Assembly: GCF_021730395.1 (NCBI RefSeq) | Contig: NC_069361.1 | Span: forward strand, 70,379,001-70,443,000 | Length of the DNA: 64,000 nt | Direction: 5' to 3' | Source of the DNA: Mercenaria mercenaria | Lineage: Eukaryota; Mollusca; Bivalvia; Venerida; Veneridae | Program-made: the position numbers and the translations under genes | Part shown: piece by piece, positions 1-10,831 of the stretch | Layout: each line of letters starts with the position of its first letter | How positions within the stretch are numbered: the first letter of the stretch is position 1 | The notes under the pieces: generated by a model | What the model was told of the DNA's origin: nothing | Databases searched by the model: none | Seen by the model: only the letters and a program-made list of their open reading frames with translations

Positions 1-86
1 CAGTATTTTCAACAAAATATAAGGAACAGTTCAGTAAGTATGAACCTCTGTAAAATCAATTGTATAATACAGTTTTGTGTTTGTAC

Positions 87-3000
87 CTGAAGCTGCTGTA
101 AAATTTTGTTGAGGGGTTTGGATCCATGCTTTTCACATCCTTTTCTGTAAGCTCTCAGGAGATCTTCTGTTCTCCAGTCAGGAACTAAAGTGTGAAAATA
201 TAATGAAATTACTTTTTTTGATAATGAAAAACGTATACCATCTTCACATGTTTAAAACTAAAATAAATAACAAGAGCTGTCCGTAAGACAGCCAAGCTCG
301 ACTATTCGAAATATTGTCCCAGAAGCAGGAAAATATTACCCAAAAAGGTTAAATATCAAAAGAGTTTTAAGTTCAAAAGGGGGAATAATTTGACCAAAAT
401 GCATATCAGTTATGGGACTTGCTGCTATCAACTAGTTTTATAACCCCGGAGGCACATGTGAAGTTTCAATTCAATATCTGCATTAGTTTTGGAGATAGAA
501 ACTTGCATGTAAAACTTTAACCAAAATTTTCAAAGTCCAAAAGGGGGCATAATTTGCCCAAAATACATGTCAGAGTTATGACACTTGATCCAATGAGGTT
601 AGTAATTCATCTAGAAAAAGAAAAAATAAGTTTCAAATCTATATGCCTTTTAGTAATAGCTGTATGTACTTGCACGCAAAACTTTAACCAGAATTTTCTA
701 AATCCAAAAGGGGGCATAATTTGGCCAAAATGAAAGTCAGAGTTATGGGACTTGCTACTATCAACTAGTTTTATAACCCCGAAGACACATGTGAAGTTTC
801 AAATCAATATCTGCATTAGTTTTGGAGATAGTTACTTGCATGTAAAACTTTAACCAAAATTTTCTAAGTCCAAAAGGGGGCATAATTTGCTCAAAATACA
901 TGTCAGAGTTATGGGACTTGACCCAGAGAGGTTGGTAATTGACCTAGAAAAAGAAAAAAAAAATAAGTTTCAAAGCTATATGCCTTTAATTGATGGCTGT
1001 ATGTACTTGCATGCAAAAACTTAACCAAGGTGTGACGCCGACGCCAGGGTGCGTAGAATAGCTAGACTATTCTTTGAATAGTCGAGCTAAAAACTGATTA
1101 TATTGTTAAATAAAATTTAAAATGCAACTTATGTCAGAGGTCGCGAAAGCTGTCTGACATGTCCGGTAAATTTTGACCCGGTCCGCTGCGATATATCAAG
1201 TTCACAAGACCGAGTGTCCGATAAAAATTGCAGGTCAATATGATAAAATAAGAAGAAAGTCCTCCATGATTTTGCTAAAGTTTGAACAAAAAAATCTTAA
1301 TTACATGGAATCCCGAGAAACTGTTGTCAAACTATATTTTAGTAAGCGCTTGTTTGATTTGTCCATAAAATAGAAACAATGGAAACCCCTCAAAACGTCA
1401 AGACAATTCTAAGAACGCGCAAATCATTGGTGCATTGTTCTGACTAATTGTGGATGGTACACATTCAAATTTTCTACCGATAGCGCGAGAACCAGATGAG
1501 AATTTCCAGAAATTCTGAGGTCATCTTTCTCTTTCAATCATCAACGTCAACATTTTGAGGATTCTATGCAAACAATAGACTACATAAATGAACTTTGTGG
1601 GGGGAAAACACAGCGATGATATAGAAAATGAATATGAAAACTTAATGTCTGAAATCTGTTTTAACTGATAGATCTATGTGGAAATAAACTTAAGGGATGT
1701 AATTTATGAAATGTCTACATGTATATAGAACAGATTCTATGTATAAATAGATCTACCAGTTTTAAAGATCAGATATCAAATTTATTAAAAAGAATTTGGT
1801 CTGGTAAAATATTATCCGGGCCTGTAAAAAAATCATGTTTACCAGACTGTCCCGTGAATTTTCAGGGTCTTTCGTGAACACTGTTATGTAACTTAAAATG
1901 CTTAAAAGAGATTCAAAGGCTTGGTGTATAATGATAGGAAATGGAAGAAACACTGAAAACCTTATTTTCTTTTGAAGCAGACGCAGTGTAAACAGTGTTT
2001 TTTCCACTCGTTAGTTTGTTTGTTTTGGGTTTAACGCCATTTTTTAACAGTATTTCAGTCATGTAACGGCGGGCAGTTAACCTAACCAGTGTTCCTGGAT
2101 TCCGTACCAGTACAAACCTGCAAGTAACTACCAACTTCCCCACATGAATCAGAGGTGGAGGATGAATGATTTCAGACACGTCTTTTATCAAATCATCACA
2201 GAGAACATACGCCCCGCCCGGGGATCGAACTCGCGACCCAGTGATCCGTAGACCAACGCTCTTCCTATTGAGCTAAACGGACGGGCTTTCCACTCGTTAG
2301 GGAATAGGGCCTTGGCCTTTACAACTGGGAAAAATGTGTCATACCTATATCGTGAATTTTTAAAATGTGACATTTTTAATATGTTTCATTTAAGAAAAAA
2401 TATGATCATCATGCAATAAGTAAGCATATTGCCTTGTGTTTCAAATGTATAAGGAGAGATCCAGGGATATAAACTAGAAGATGCTTTTGTAGAAAAGGGC
2501 ATGTCTCCCCCAATGCATAGTCATATAGGCAGGAAGTCAATAGGGGAGCAAAAGTCAAAACAACACTGATGGTTGGCTGCAATAGGAATCATCTACTTGG
2601 CATGTATAATCATTCCACAAAGTTTCATTATTCTGGGCTTAGTGGTTCTCAAGTTATGAATTGGAAACTGTTTTCCATGTTCAGGCGCCTGTGACCTTGA
2701 CCTCTGATCGAGTGACCCCCAAATCAGTAGGGGTCATATACTCTGCATGTACAATCATCCTATTTAGTTTCAACATTCTGGGTCAGGTGGTTCTCAAGTC
2801 ATTGACTGAAAAGAGTTTTCTATGTTCGGCCCCCTGTGACCTTGAATTTTGATGGTGTGACCCCAAAAACAATAGGGTTCATCTACTCAGTAACTCCTAT
2901 CACCCTATGAAATTTGAAGGTTCTAGATCAAATGGTTCTCAAGTTATTGACTGGAAATTGATTTCCATGTTCTGTTTGTTGCGACCTTGACCTTTTATAG

Positions 3001-6000
3001 GGTAATCCCAAAAACAATAGGGGACATCTACACTGTAAGTCTTATCACCCTATAAAGTTTCAACATTCTGGGTCAAGGGGTTCTCAAGTTACTGACCTGA
3101 AACGGATTTCCATGTTCTGTTTGCTGCGACCTTGACCTTTAATAGAGTGACCCCAAAATGAACATGGGTCATCTACTCTACATGTTCAAACATCCTTTGA
3201 AGCTTCAACATTCTGGGTCAAGTGGTTTTCAAGTTACTGACCTGAAATGTTTTTTCCATGTTCAGGCCCCTGTGACCTTGACCTTTTCATAGAGTGATCC
3301 CAAAATCAATAGTGGTCATCTACTCTGCATGTCCAATAATCCTTTGAAGTTTCAACATTCTGGGTAAAGTGGTTCTCAAGTTACTGACCTGAAATGTTTT
3401 TCCACATTCAGACCCCTGTGACTTTGACCTTTAATAGAATACCCCAAAATAAATAGTGGCATCTACTCTGCAGCCAATCATCGTAAAAGTTTAAACCCTT
3501 CTGGGCCAATGGGCTAAATTTATGGATCAGAAGGGTTTTTTCTAGTTCACCCCTGTGACCTTGACTTTACAGAGGACCCCAAAATCAATAGGGTCTCTAC
3601 TATGTATGCCCAAATCAATTATAATCATCCTAGATTTTTCAACTTTCGGAAAGTGGTTCTCAAGCTAGGGTCGGAAATGGTTTTCCAGGTAGCCCCCTGT
3701 GACCTGATTTTGTGGGTGACCCCAAAACAATAGGGCTCTCTACTCTCATCATTCCAATCATCCTATGAAGTTTAAACATTCTGGGTCAATTTTGTTTTCA
3801 AGTTTTTATTGGAAATGGTTTTTCCATTTTCGGCCCTTGTGACCTTGACCTTTGATGGGTGACCCCAAAAACAATAACAGGGTTCATACAGATCTTATAC
3901 AAAATTCCATATTTTTTCCATGACATTGCCTGGTTTTCCAGACCAATCCAAACATACAAACCAAATAAATGCAATGATACACTCATTTTTTTGGCATACA
4001 AAAAATTTTTTATTTCAAACATTTGAAAAATAAGACTTTTTTTTTTTTTTTTTTTTTTACGATAAATTTCAATTCCAACACTGTTTACCTTTTTTTTTTA
4101 GTGAGCATTTTTAGTAAAGTTTAAGGCCCAACTGCTCTAATTCCTGTTGCTTTCTTTAGCAGTCCTTCTAAAAGAGTTACTTGAGTCACAAATCTATTTT
4201 TTCCTGTGGTTTCTGACATTGTTCTTGAGTGGGGGGGAAATACACATACAAACCCCAGTTTCCTCCGTTTTGTTTCCACGGGGTTTTGAAAAAAGATTTT
4301 AATGGCAAAAGTTTTTGTCGTTTATCACGAGTTCAATGTTTGAAACGTGTTTTCCACCTTCTAGCGTTTTTATTGCGGTTTCGCCCATATTTGACAGATC
4401 GAAAATTTTTGCACGAGGGTGCAAAAGGGCTTTCTGTTATGGGACTTGAAAGGCTTTAACCATGCTTTGTTCATTGTACTGTTCATTCCTTTTCCCCATT
4501 AGTTGATGGGCAACTCTTTTCTGACTTATTTTTTACTTTTTTTAGCTATTTCACCTTAGTTTCGTTTTTAAAAGTACAACAAAAAAACCAAACGTTGCAA
4601 TAGAACTTAAGGCATTCGTACCCAAACCCAAATTCACCCCCAATTTTGACGAAAATTACTGATTGTTCGATTACCGAAATCTGGATTTTTCTGATATTAA
4701 ATTAAAACAGAGTAACTTTTTATGCACATACGATTTATCCAGACACTTTCCATGACGATTTTTAAAATTTTTTCCATGACAAAATAAAAAAATTTAAATT
4801 TTTTCCCCTGTTTTTTTTTTTCCAAAAATCTCGTTTTCCATATTTTTCCAGACCTGCAACCCTGAAAAAGGGGTTTGTCTACCCCCTAAGCCCGCCATCC
4901 GTAAATTTTTGATTTTTGGGTTAAAGGTTCTCCAGTTTTGATCGGAAAAAATTTGACGTTGGACGACAGGGCAAAACCAAAAGTCCCCCACCCGAGGGGG
5001 GAAAACATAATTAACCCTCGACTCATATCAATCTGACTTCTTACTGCCATATTTATTTTAAGGAGCTCAGCCAGATACCATTTTGCTGTGACTAAAATTA
5101 GACATTTTAGGCTCTTTAACACCGTGCAGATTTTTTTTCCCTTCATAATAGGGGCTGTTAATAGGCCCCCTCCCTCAGAAAATTTCTTTTAAATCATCAG
5201 TTTCCCAAAAAATTGACTTTTCATCAGGTTTTTTTTCCCCTTTGCCCAAATACCGGACATTTTTTTTTCCCAAAAACAAAGGCCTGAGCCCCTTCCCCTC
5301 CTGATAAAAATTTAAAAAAAAAACCCCTGCTTTGATAAGCTCCACCTCTTAAAATTTGAAGCACTTTTTGGGCAAAGCCATAACTGGTTATGCAAAATAA
5401 ACTGAGTACACCTCAACACAATATGGGGGTGTTTTGACCAAATTCTAAACCAAATGGGGGACATTCTGGGATATTTTTACTTAATTCGGGACGTTTTGAC
5501 TTTATACCGTCTTCAAAGAAGGAATGTCTAGCCGTCTGGTAACCAACGCCCAGCCGCGGGGGGGAAACCCAAAGCCTACCTTGAACCGACGCAGCAAACC
5601 CCAGGGGATTTTCTACCGCCGGTAATTGATTCTTAATGAAAAGTAATGATTTTTTTTAGTTTTAAATGTTTTTTACTTAAGAAACAATCTTTCTATTTTT
5701 CAAAACATAAAAAATGGATTGTTTGTAAAAAATCTGTTGATATTTTATTTTTAGAAAAGATAAAAACCCCAGGTTTTTTAAAATTTTTTTGGGAAAGCCC
5801 AGCCTTTTCAATTTACAATTGGGGTTTTTTGCGGAAAACTTCAAAATTGGGGGAAAAATTAACAAACCTTAATAAAAAATCATTTGGGGAAAAATTTTTT
5901 TTTATGGAAAATTTCAGACAGGACAGACAGGTTATTTTCTGATGTCACAGGGCTATGGCTCAGAACTTTTTTTTTTTTTTGGGTCACCATAGCTTCTGTT

Positions 6001-7660
6001 GTTTCCGAGGTCATTTGTGAGGGCTCAGATTTCTTGGGCAAACACTTTGCTTTTCGACGTTTGTTTTGAATTTAATTTCTCTTTAACTTTTCCCAAAAAA
6101 TTTTGAATGCCCCGGAGTAAACCCATGTTTTTTAAATTTTTTTTTCTTATTATAAAATTGGAATTAGGGGACATTTTTTTGATAATTTTTTGGGAATTTT
6201 CCCAACAATTTTTTTCCGCCATTTTTTACCATAAAAAGCTTTAGCGACCGTGAGAAATCATACAAATCCGTACTATGCTGGACCCCTTTTATGTAAACAA
6301 GCTCTTCAGTTGGGGAAAAAAATTTTGCGAATAAACCCTAATTAAAAAGGCGGGAATTTTTATGTTATTTGCATCGTTTTTGTTCAAATTTTACAAGAAA
6401 TCAATCTTATTGGGAAAAATCATCTCTTTTTTGGGGGTTTTTTTTAAACTTTTTTGGAATTTTGACATTTTTTTTCGTTGGGGGACGCCGAATTTCGGGG
6501 TCAAATCGCCCAAAAAAAAACACTGACGCTTATCGCCCCGCCCCCTGTTATTTTGTAAAAAGGTCCTTTAAAATTAATTTTTAAAACACAAATTAAAATA
6601 TACATTTTTTTTGAAGAATGGAAAGCTTTTAAAACAAGCAAAATTTATTTAATCATTAATTAATTTAACATTTTTTGAAGAAAAGGATTATGAATGCTTT
6701 TCTTTAAATACTGTTTTTCTAGAAGCTCTGAACATCACACTGCCGCTATTGAAATTAAATGTCATTTATTAAAACAGTTATTCATTAAGAAAAATATTTG
6801 AATACTAAAATATGAAAAATGTAATATTAAATTACTGATTTTTCAAAATCCAGTCAGAAAGTTGTTAAAATTTAAAAATTCTGATCCCATAAAAGTCAAC
6901 AGATGAACAAATTTTAATGAGTGACGTCACAGCGATCTTACAATTACTGATTTCGGCAAACTTTCGTTATATCGGCTGAATAATGCAGTGATTTACTGTA
7001 AATCTTTAGCATGTATTTACACAATATTTTGTTTGCAGATAAGTATCGATATCTTAAGTAAATAACACTAAAACTATATAAAATCAGGCCCATAAAATCA
7101 TTACTTATTCATTAGGGACTGTGAAGTATAGAAACACTGGTAAATCATGAAATATACTTGTGTGAAAATTAAAACGTGTAATCATAACGGTGTGACCACC
7201 TACAAGTGAGGCATTGAGACAATCGGAGATCTTTAGTACCAGAAAAAAATTTAAAATGTGAAATTAACCGGAACTGGCCGCAATGCGGGTTTAAACAATC
7301 TGCTAAAAACACACCATTTTTCCATGGATCTGGAGGTTCTAAGTATCCTTTAACAATAGTCGCATCAACTGGAAAGAACACATTTTTCTTTCCCTTTTTT
7401 GTCTGTTTCTCTGCATTTGAACAACCGTTTGCTATCACTTGTTCGTCATTAACATTTGCATCATTACTTAGCTGTTCAACAGGAACTTGTTCATCTTTAC
7501 GAGTGTCATCATTGGGCAATTCAACAACTTGTTTGTTTACTTCCTGTTTTGATGTTGATGATGGGGAGTTTTCTTGATCAGATTTTTCACTGTTTATTTT
7601 GTCATTTTCACACGTACTTGTGGACGACACATCTGAATTAACAGTTGCATCCATTTCCAC
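87..7660 (-). CDS. PPP1R37: PPP1R37 orthologue (protein phosphatase 1 regulatory subunit 37), first two coding exons, 3' part beyond window
   Basis: Seen: coding exon 1 is 7660..7315 (Met start, 115 codons plus one base, donor GTGTGT) and exon 2 is 184..87 (acceptor CTTTAG, donor GTACAA). The split Val codon keeps the frame. Exon 1 has an acidic, Ser/Asn/Glu-rich low-complexity N-terminus. It is followed at about residues 92-115 by KKNVFFP, a PP1-docking RVxF-type motif (KxVxF), then VDATIVKGYLEPPDPWKN. Exon 2 gives VPDWRTEDLLRAYRKGCEK and ends NKILQQLQ. Known: human PPP1R37 has RVTFPSDEDIV, EPKDPW and a helix ending LLRQLQ in the same order, followed by leucine-rich repeats; it binds and inhibits PP1. 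The LRR exons would lie left of this window. The 7.1-kb intron carries repeats. No more exons were found inside the window. The order of motifs plus phase continuity makes the assignment firm. Confidence 0.88.
269..1094 (-). mobile_element. Hairpin-ended tandem-repeat element, AGCTCGACTATTC family (minus orientation)
   Basis: On the minus strand it begins TTTTTAGCTCGACTATTC near 1094. It contains about five imperfect units with AAAAGGGGGCATAATTTG on the plus strand, and ends with the inverted copy GAATAGTCGAGC, the hairpin GCTGTC-TTAC-GGACAGC and CTCTTGTT. It lies in PPP1R37 intron 1 and has no coding capacity. Related copies are at 8971-9306, 41196-41668 and 58615-59250. The Helentron-like class is inferred from end structure. 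Confidence 0.65.
2015..2286 (-). mobile_element. tRNA-Arg-derived SINE (family A)
   Basis: On the minus strand it starts with a tRNA-like head: A box TTTAGCTCAATAGG, an anticodon-loop-like CTACGGA that would read ACG for Arg, and B box GAGTTCGATCCC. A non-tRNA body and the tail GGCGTTAAACCCAAAACAAA follow. A 14-bp target duplication TTTCCACTCGTTAG flanks it at 2001-2014 and 2287-2300. The structure resembles the V-SINE-like RUDI family reported from clams, but that name is from memory. Confidence 0.85.
2640..3880 (-). repeat. Tandem array of ~145-bp TGACCTTGACC units (ATGTCTCCC-type element)
   Basis: About eight units recur every ~145 bp. Each contains TGACCTTGACCTTT, GTGACCCCAAAA and CAACATTCTGGGTCA. 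The first five units are well conserved; units after about 3460 are ragged with many small indels. A degenerate hairpin end in the same orientation at 4983-5012 matches the intact end of the copy at 47700-48625. It is probably one element of roughly 2.5 kb in PPP1R37 intron 1. Confidence 0.65.
3460..6600. other. Homopolymer-rich tract, suspected low-quality consensus, no gene seen
   Basis: The texture changes abruptly. There are many runs of T, A, G and C of 6-24 bases (a very long T run lies near 4037-4060), and motifs readable elsewhere appear with runs lengthened or mixed bases smoothed. The hairpin end that reads GGGGGAGACATAATTA in other copies reads GGGGGGAAAACATAATTA here. I find no exon with splice signals or any recognisable element beyond the degraded end near 5000. 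The tract lies in PPP1R37 intron 1. Confidence 0.5.
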
Positions 7661-7779
7661 AATAATAAAATATGCAAGTGTCTAATTTATGGTTTCATTG
7701 ACAGGCGATATAGCTGTAGAAATAATATTTTTTCTGACATTTTTCCAAAAGTGCCACTCGTCAGACTCCATATTATTAT

Positions 7780-7995
7780 TCGGTCATGCGCAGTCACGAG
7801 TTTCAGTTTTTTTGAAAGCTAGGATGTCATTGGTCCATTAGCTGGGATGGAAGAGAATTATTCAATGAAAATAAGCGTATGTTCTTGAGCTAGGTGAAGT
7901 TTGGCGGAAAATCTGAAATGCCGGAAGTGCATTAAAAACGAAACAGAAAACGACAATTTAGAAAATACTTAGTGTATGTTGAGTTCTGCGGTTCT
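7780..7995. promoter_or_regulatory. Probable bidirectional promoter of PPP1R37 and VRK1
   Basis: Just upstream of the PPP1R37 start codon the sequence gains CpG. It holds an NRF1-like CATGCGCA (7785-7792), an inverted CCAAT box ATTGG (about 7829), an E2F-like TTTGGCGGAAAA (about 7900-7911) and a consensus ETS/GABP site CCGGAAGTG (7921-7929). Neither side has a TATA box. The divergent gene to the right is VRK1, whose start-codon exon at 10832 opens with an acceptor, so a noncoding first exon must lie upstream, plausibly here. No VRK1 donor was identified with confidence. Confidence 0.45.
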
Positions 7996-8189
7996 TTATA
8001 GCTGAAAGCTTTCATTCTGTAGTGATATTTGATTTATAGGTCACTTCCAACAGCCTTGCTGTTGAGTTCACCCTTTAGCGATGTGGTTTGAGTGTCTACG
8101 GATCACGAGGTCCTGGGTTCGAGTCGAATTCAAGACGTAGGGCGAAAAGTTATAAAAAATATTATTAAAGTGTATATCAAGCAACCATA

Positions 8190-8409
8190 ATTGAGCTGCA
8201 CCATGAGAGAACCAACATAGTGCATTTGTGATTGAGCTGCACCATGAGAAAACCAACATAGTGCATTTGTGACCAGCATGGATCCAGACCAGCCTGCGCG
8301 TCCATGCAGTCTGGTCATGTTGTTCGCCTGTCCGCTAATAGTTTTCGCTGGTCTGGATCCATGCTGGTCGCAATTGCACTATGTTGCTTTTCTCATGGTG
8401 CGGCCCAAT
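8190..8409. mobile_element. Palindromic MITE (family P), rearranged copy
   Basis: The ends GAGCTGCACCATGAG and CTCATGGTGCGGCC are inverted repeats. The internal arms carry GACCAGCATGGATCCAGACC and its reverse complement. The 4-bp flank AATT occurs on both sides. The left terminal ~48 bp is tandemly duplicated, and the loop is diverged compared with the copy at 9584-9807. Confidence 0.75.
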
Positions 8410-8506
8410 TATCAGTTTGCATCTACACTCCCTCGGACATCATTGCACAAAAAAATATCAGCTTTTTATTGTCAAGCAATAAAGCAGGTCTAAGCATATC
8501 CTAGTG

Positions 8507-8850
8507 CAGGGTTTTTCTTTGGCTGTTTTTATAGCCATTATTTGGCTATATTCCCAATGCCAAAAAGTATGTATTTTTCCCATTTAAATGAGTGCAAAAA
8601 TTCCCAATGTACATTCTTAAAAAAAAATTTCATCAAAATTGCACAAACACTGACTAAATTATGGACAATTTTGTGATGGCAGTATGTTAATGAGGTTGTA
8701 CAATGTGAAACAAGTGTATGAGAAAGTGCTTAAACACATCCTTACTATATCCTGTGGGATGAATATTTCCCAATATAGAACATTTACACGTCAGAATTCC
8801 CAATATTGGGGTTATAGGCTATGTTCCCAAAAAAGAAAGAAAAAACCCTG
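8507..8850. mobile_element. Short terminal-inverted-repeat element, hAT-like MITE
   Basis: The ends CAGGGTTTTTCTTT and AAAGAAAAAACCCTG are near-perfect inverted repeats starting CAGGG, as in hAT elements. An internal second inverted segment (TTCCCAAT and ATTGGG) lies near both ends. No convincing 8-bp target duplication was found, so the class is tentative. It lies in the PPP1R37-VRK1 interval. Confidence 0.5.
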
Positions 8851-8970
8851 TAGTAGTTAGAATAATGGAAGGGTCTATCATGCCATGTGATGAATAGTTT
8901 TCTCATTTGCATGGCATCCATCCTGGATTTATTCTTACCTGCATGACTGGTAGGTGCATGATCTAGCATT

Positions 8971-9306
8971 TTGAGCTTGACTATTCTAAGAATAGGGGAG
9001 CTATCCTACTCGCCCCGGCGTTAGCGTTAGCGTGAAGGTCACACAAATGTTAAAGTTTGTGTACCACCCCAAATATTTTCAAAGTCCATTGAGATATTGC
9101 TTTCATATTTTGCATACTTGTTTACCATCATGACCCCAGTCTATAAAAAGGAGGAGGCAACTCTATCAAGCATTTTGACTGAATTATGGCCCCTTTTCGA
9201 CTTTGAATATGCTTATTGTAATGTTAAAGTTTTACTCATAGCTTACATTATACTATCAAGCACTGAGAATAGTTGAGCGTGCTGTCAACTGACAGCACTT
9301 GTTTCT
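8971..9306 (+). mobile_element. Hairpin-ended element, AGCTTGACTATTC family, short copy
   Basis: It begins TTTTGAGCTTGACTATTC with a partial self-complementary continuation (AAGAATAGGGGAGCT). It ends GAATAGTTGAGCGTGCTGTC-AACT-GACAGCACTTGTTT, the family's terminal inverted repeat plus hairpin. The body is one to two repeat units. Same family as 269-1094. Confidence 0.6.
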
Positions 9307-9583
9307 TACGGTATTTGGCTCAGTTGCAAGTAAAAGACCAGTTTACATTACACAATTAGCATCATGTTAATTGTTTAACGTATTACAAAAATATAAATTT
9401 AAATAAGATAATGAGCAGTATCGCAAAAAGGTAATATTGCACAGATTCATATTATTTTTCGATCAAACTAATTTATTATTATATAATTCATCTTTTGCTG
9501 GCCAAATAAATTAAAAATGTACAGGAAACTTATAATACTGTTACATACACAGTGGAAAGTTAGCAACACTGTAATACATTTGA

Positions 9584-9807
9584 GCCGCGCCATGGGAAAA
9601 CCAACATAGTGGCTTTGCGACCAGCATGGATCCAGACAAGCCTGCGCATCCGCACAGTCTGGTCAGGATCCATGCTGTTCGCTAACAGTTTCTCCAGTTT
9701 CAATAGGCTTTAAAAGCGAACAGCATGGAGCCTGACCAGACTGCGCGGATGCGCAGGCTGGTCTGGATCCATGCTGGTCGCAAACCCACTATGTTGATTT
9801 TCTCATG
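9584..9807. mobile_element. Palindromic MITE (family P), well-preserved copy
   Basis: This ~224-bp element is almost entirely one inverted repeat. The left arm runs from GAGCCGCGCCATGGG through GACCAGCATGGATCCAGAC, and the right arm mirrors it to CATGGCACGGCTC. The loop contains CTAACAGTTTCTCCAG. ATTT flanks both ends, a 4-bp target duplication. Confidence 0.85.
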
Positions 9808-9811
9808 GCAC

Positions 9812-10484
9812 GGCTCATTTGCCTAATTCTTCAATCCTGTATGGCATAATACTAATCACATAATTATATATCATTCAACATCCATAAAGAAATTCAGTGT
9901 AAGTGGGTAAGATTTTCAACAAATATTGAGGCTTTCTGACAATTTTATGCATGGATAATCAGAAACTATGAAGATATGGAAAGCAGGAAAAACTAAACTA
10001 CCTGTGTATGCGTTTAGGCATGAGGGTAAGGAAAATAACTCACTTGTCATGATCAACATGTGAATAATGAAAATAAATAGGAAATTGCCATGGGGTTGAA
10101 GTAAATGGGCACAAAATTCATGTACAGAGCTTCCAGTTTTTAAAGTTGAAAATATACAGAAAATATCGAGAACTTTTTTGGGAAAATGTCATAATTTCAA
10201 AGTATTAAGAACTAGTTACTTTCATTTGCATGCATTTTCATTTTGATTATAAAAAAAATTCATTAACATATAATATGTAGTTCAACATACTTTTAGTTTA
10301 ATATAATATCAAAAAAGTGCTTCTCCTTACAAGAAAAGGCCAACGTTAAAAAAAATCTTGTTTTCCCTCCTGCCACCTATGCCATTAGAACTTGGTAGGT
10401 ACATGTAGGTAGAGAAAATATTTTAATAATTAATGAAGTTGATATCACAGTGTGATAACAGAATATAAATAAAAATCAGTTATT
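9812..10484. other. AT-rich interval without recognisable gene
   Basis: I see no exon, RNA gene or terminal-repeat element here; only AT-rich unique-looking sequence upstream of the VRK1 start-codon exon. Confidence 0.5.
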
Positions 10485-10488
10485 TTAA

Positions 10489-10699
10489 CCTTTATACCCT
10501 GCTAAATTTCTAAAATGGACTGGTCTATTATTCAGTTTGGGCAGTACCATTTATTATTCAAAGGGGTGTTCACTAAAAATTTACTGACAATAGCGAACAG
10601 TGCAGACCATGATCAGCCTGCAACTGCGAGGTAGTGCAGACTGGTCTTGGTCTGCACTGGTCGCAAAGGCAAGATCACTAGCTGACAGCAGGCTAATGC
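10489..10699. mobile_element. TTAA-flanked MITE (piggyBac-like), diverged copy
   Basis: TTAA lies at 10485-10488 and 10700-10703. The ends are degraded versions of CCCTTANCATGCT, and the interior contains TTTCTAAAATGGACTGGTC and TGCAGACCATGATCAGCC. The same interior occurs at 45029-45241 and, inverted, at 30240-30412. Confidence 0.6.
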
Positions 10700-10831
10700 T
10701 TAAACATGATACTCAATAGCGAAAACAAACCCTGTTACTTGTTACATACTGGTATACAAGTAACTGTTTCTCACCCCTCCTTTAGACTGATGTGATTTAA
10801 CTAAAATTTAACATGTGTATAATATTTTCAG

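Noticed and set aside
4229-6584. Several 60-100 codon Phe/Lys-rich frames
   Set aside because: They arise from T/A homopolymers in the suspect consensus tract and have no coding signature.
7169-7314. C-terminal extension of the 163-residue PPP1R37 frame
   Set aside because: The frame runs past a GT donor at 7314; human PPP1R37 continues with the sequence encoded by the exon at 184-87 instead.
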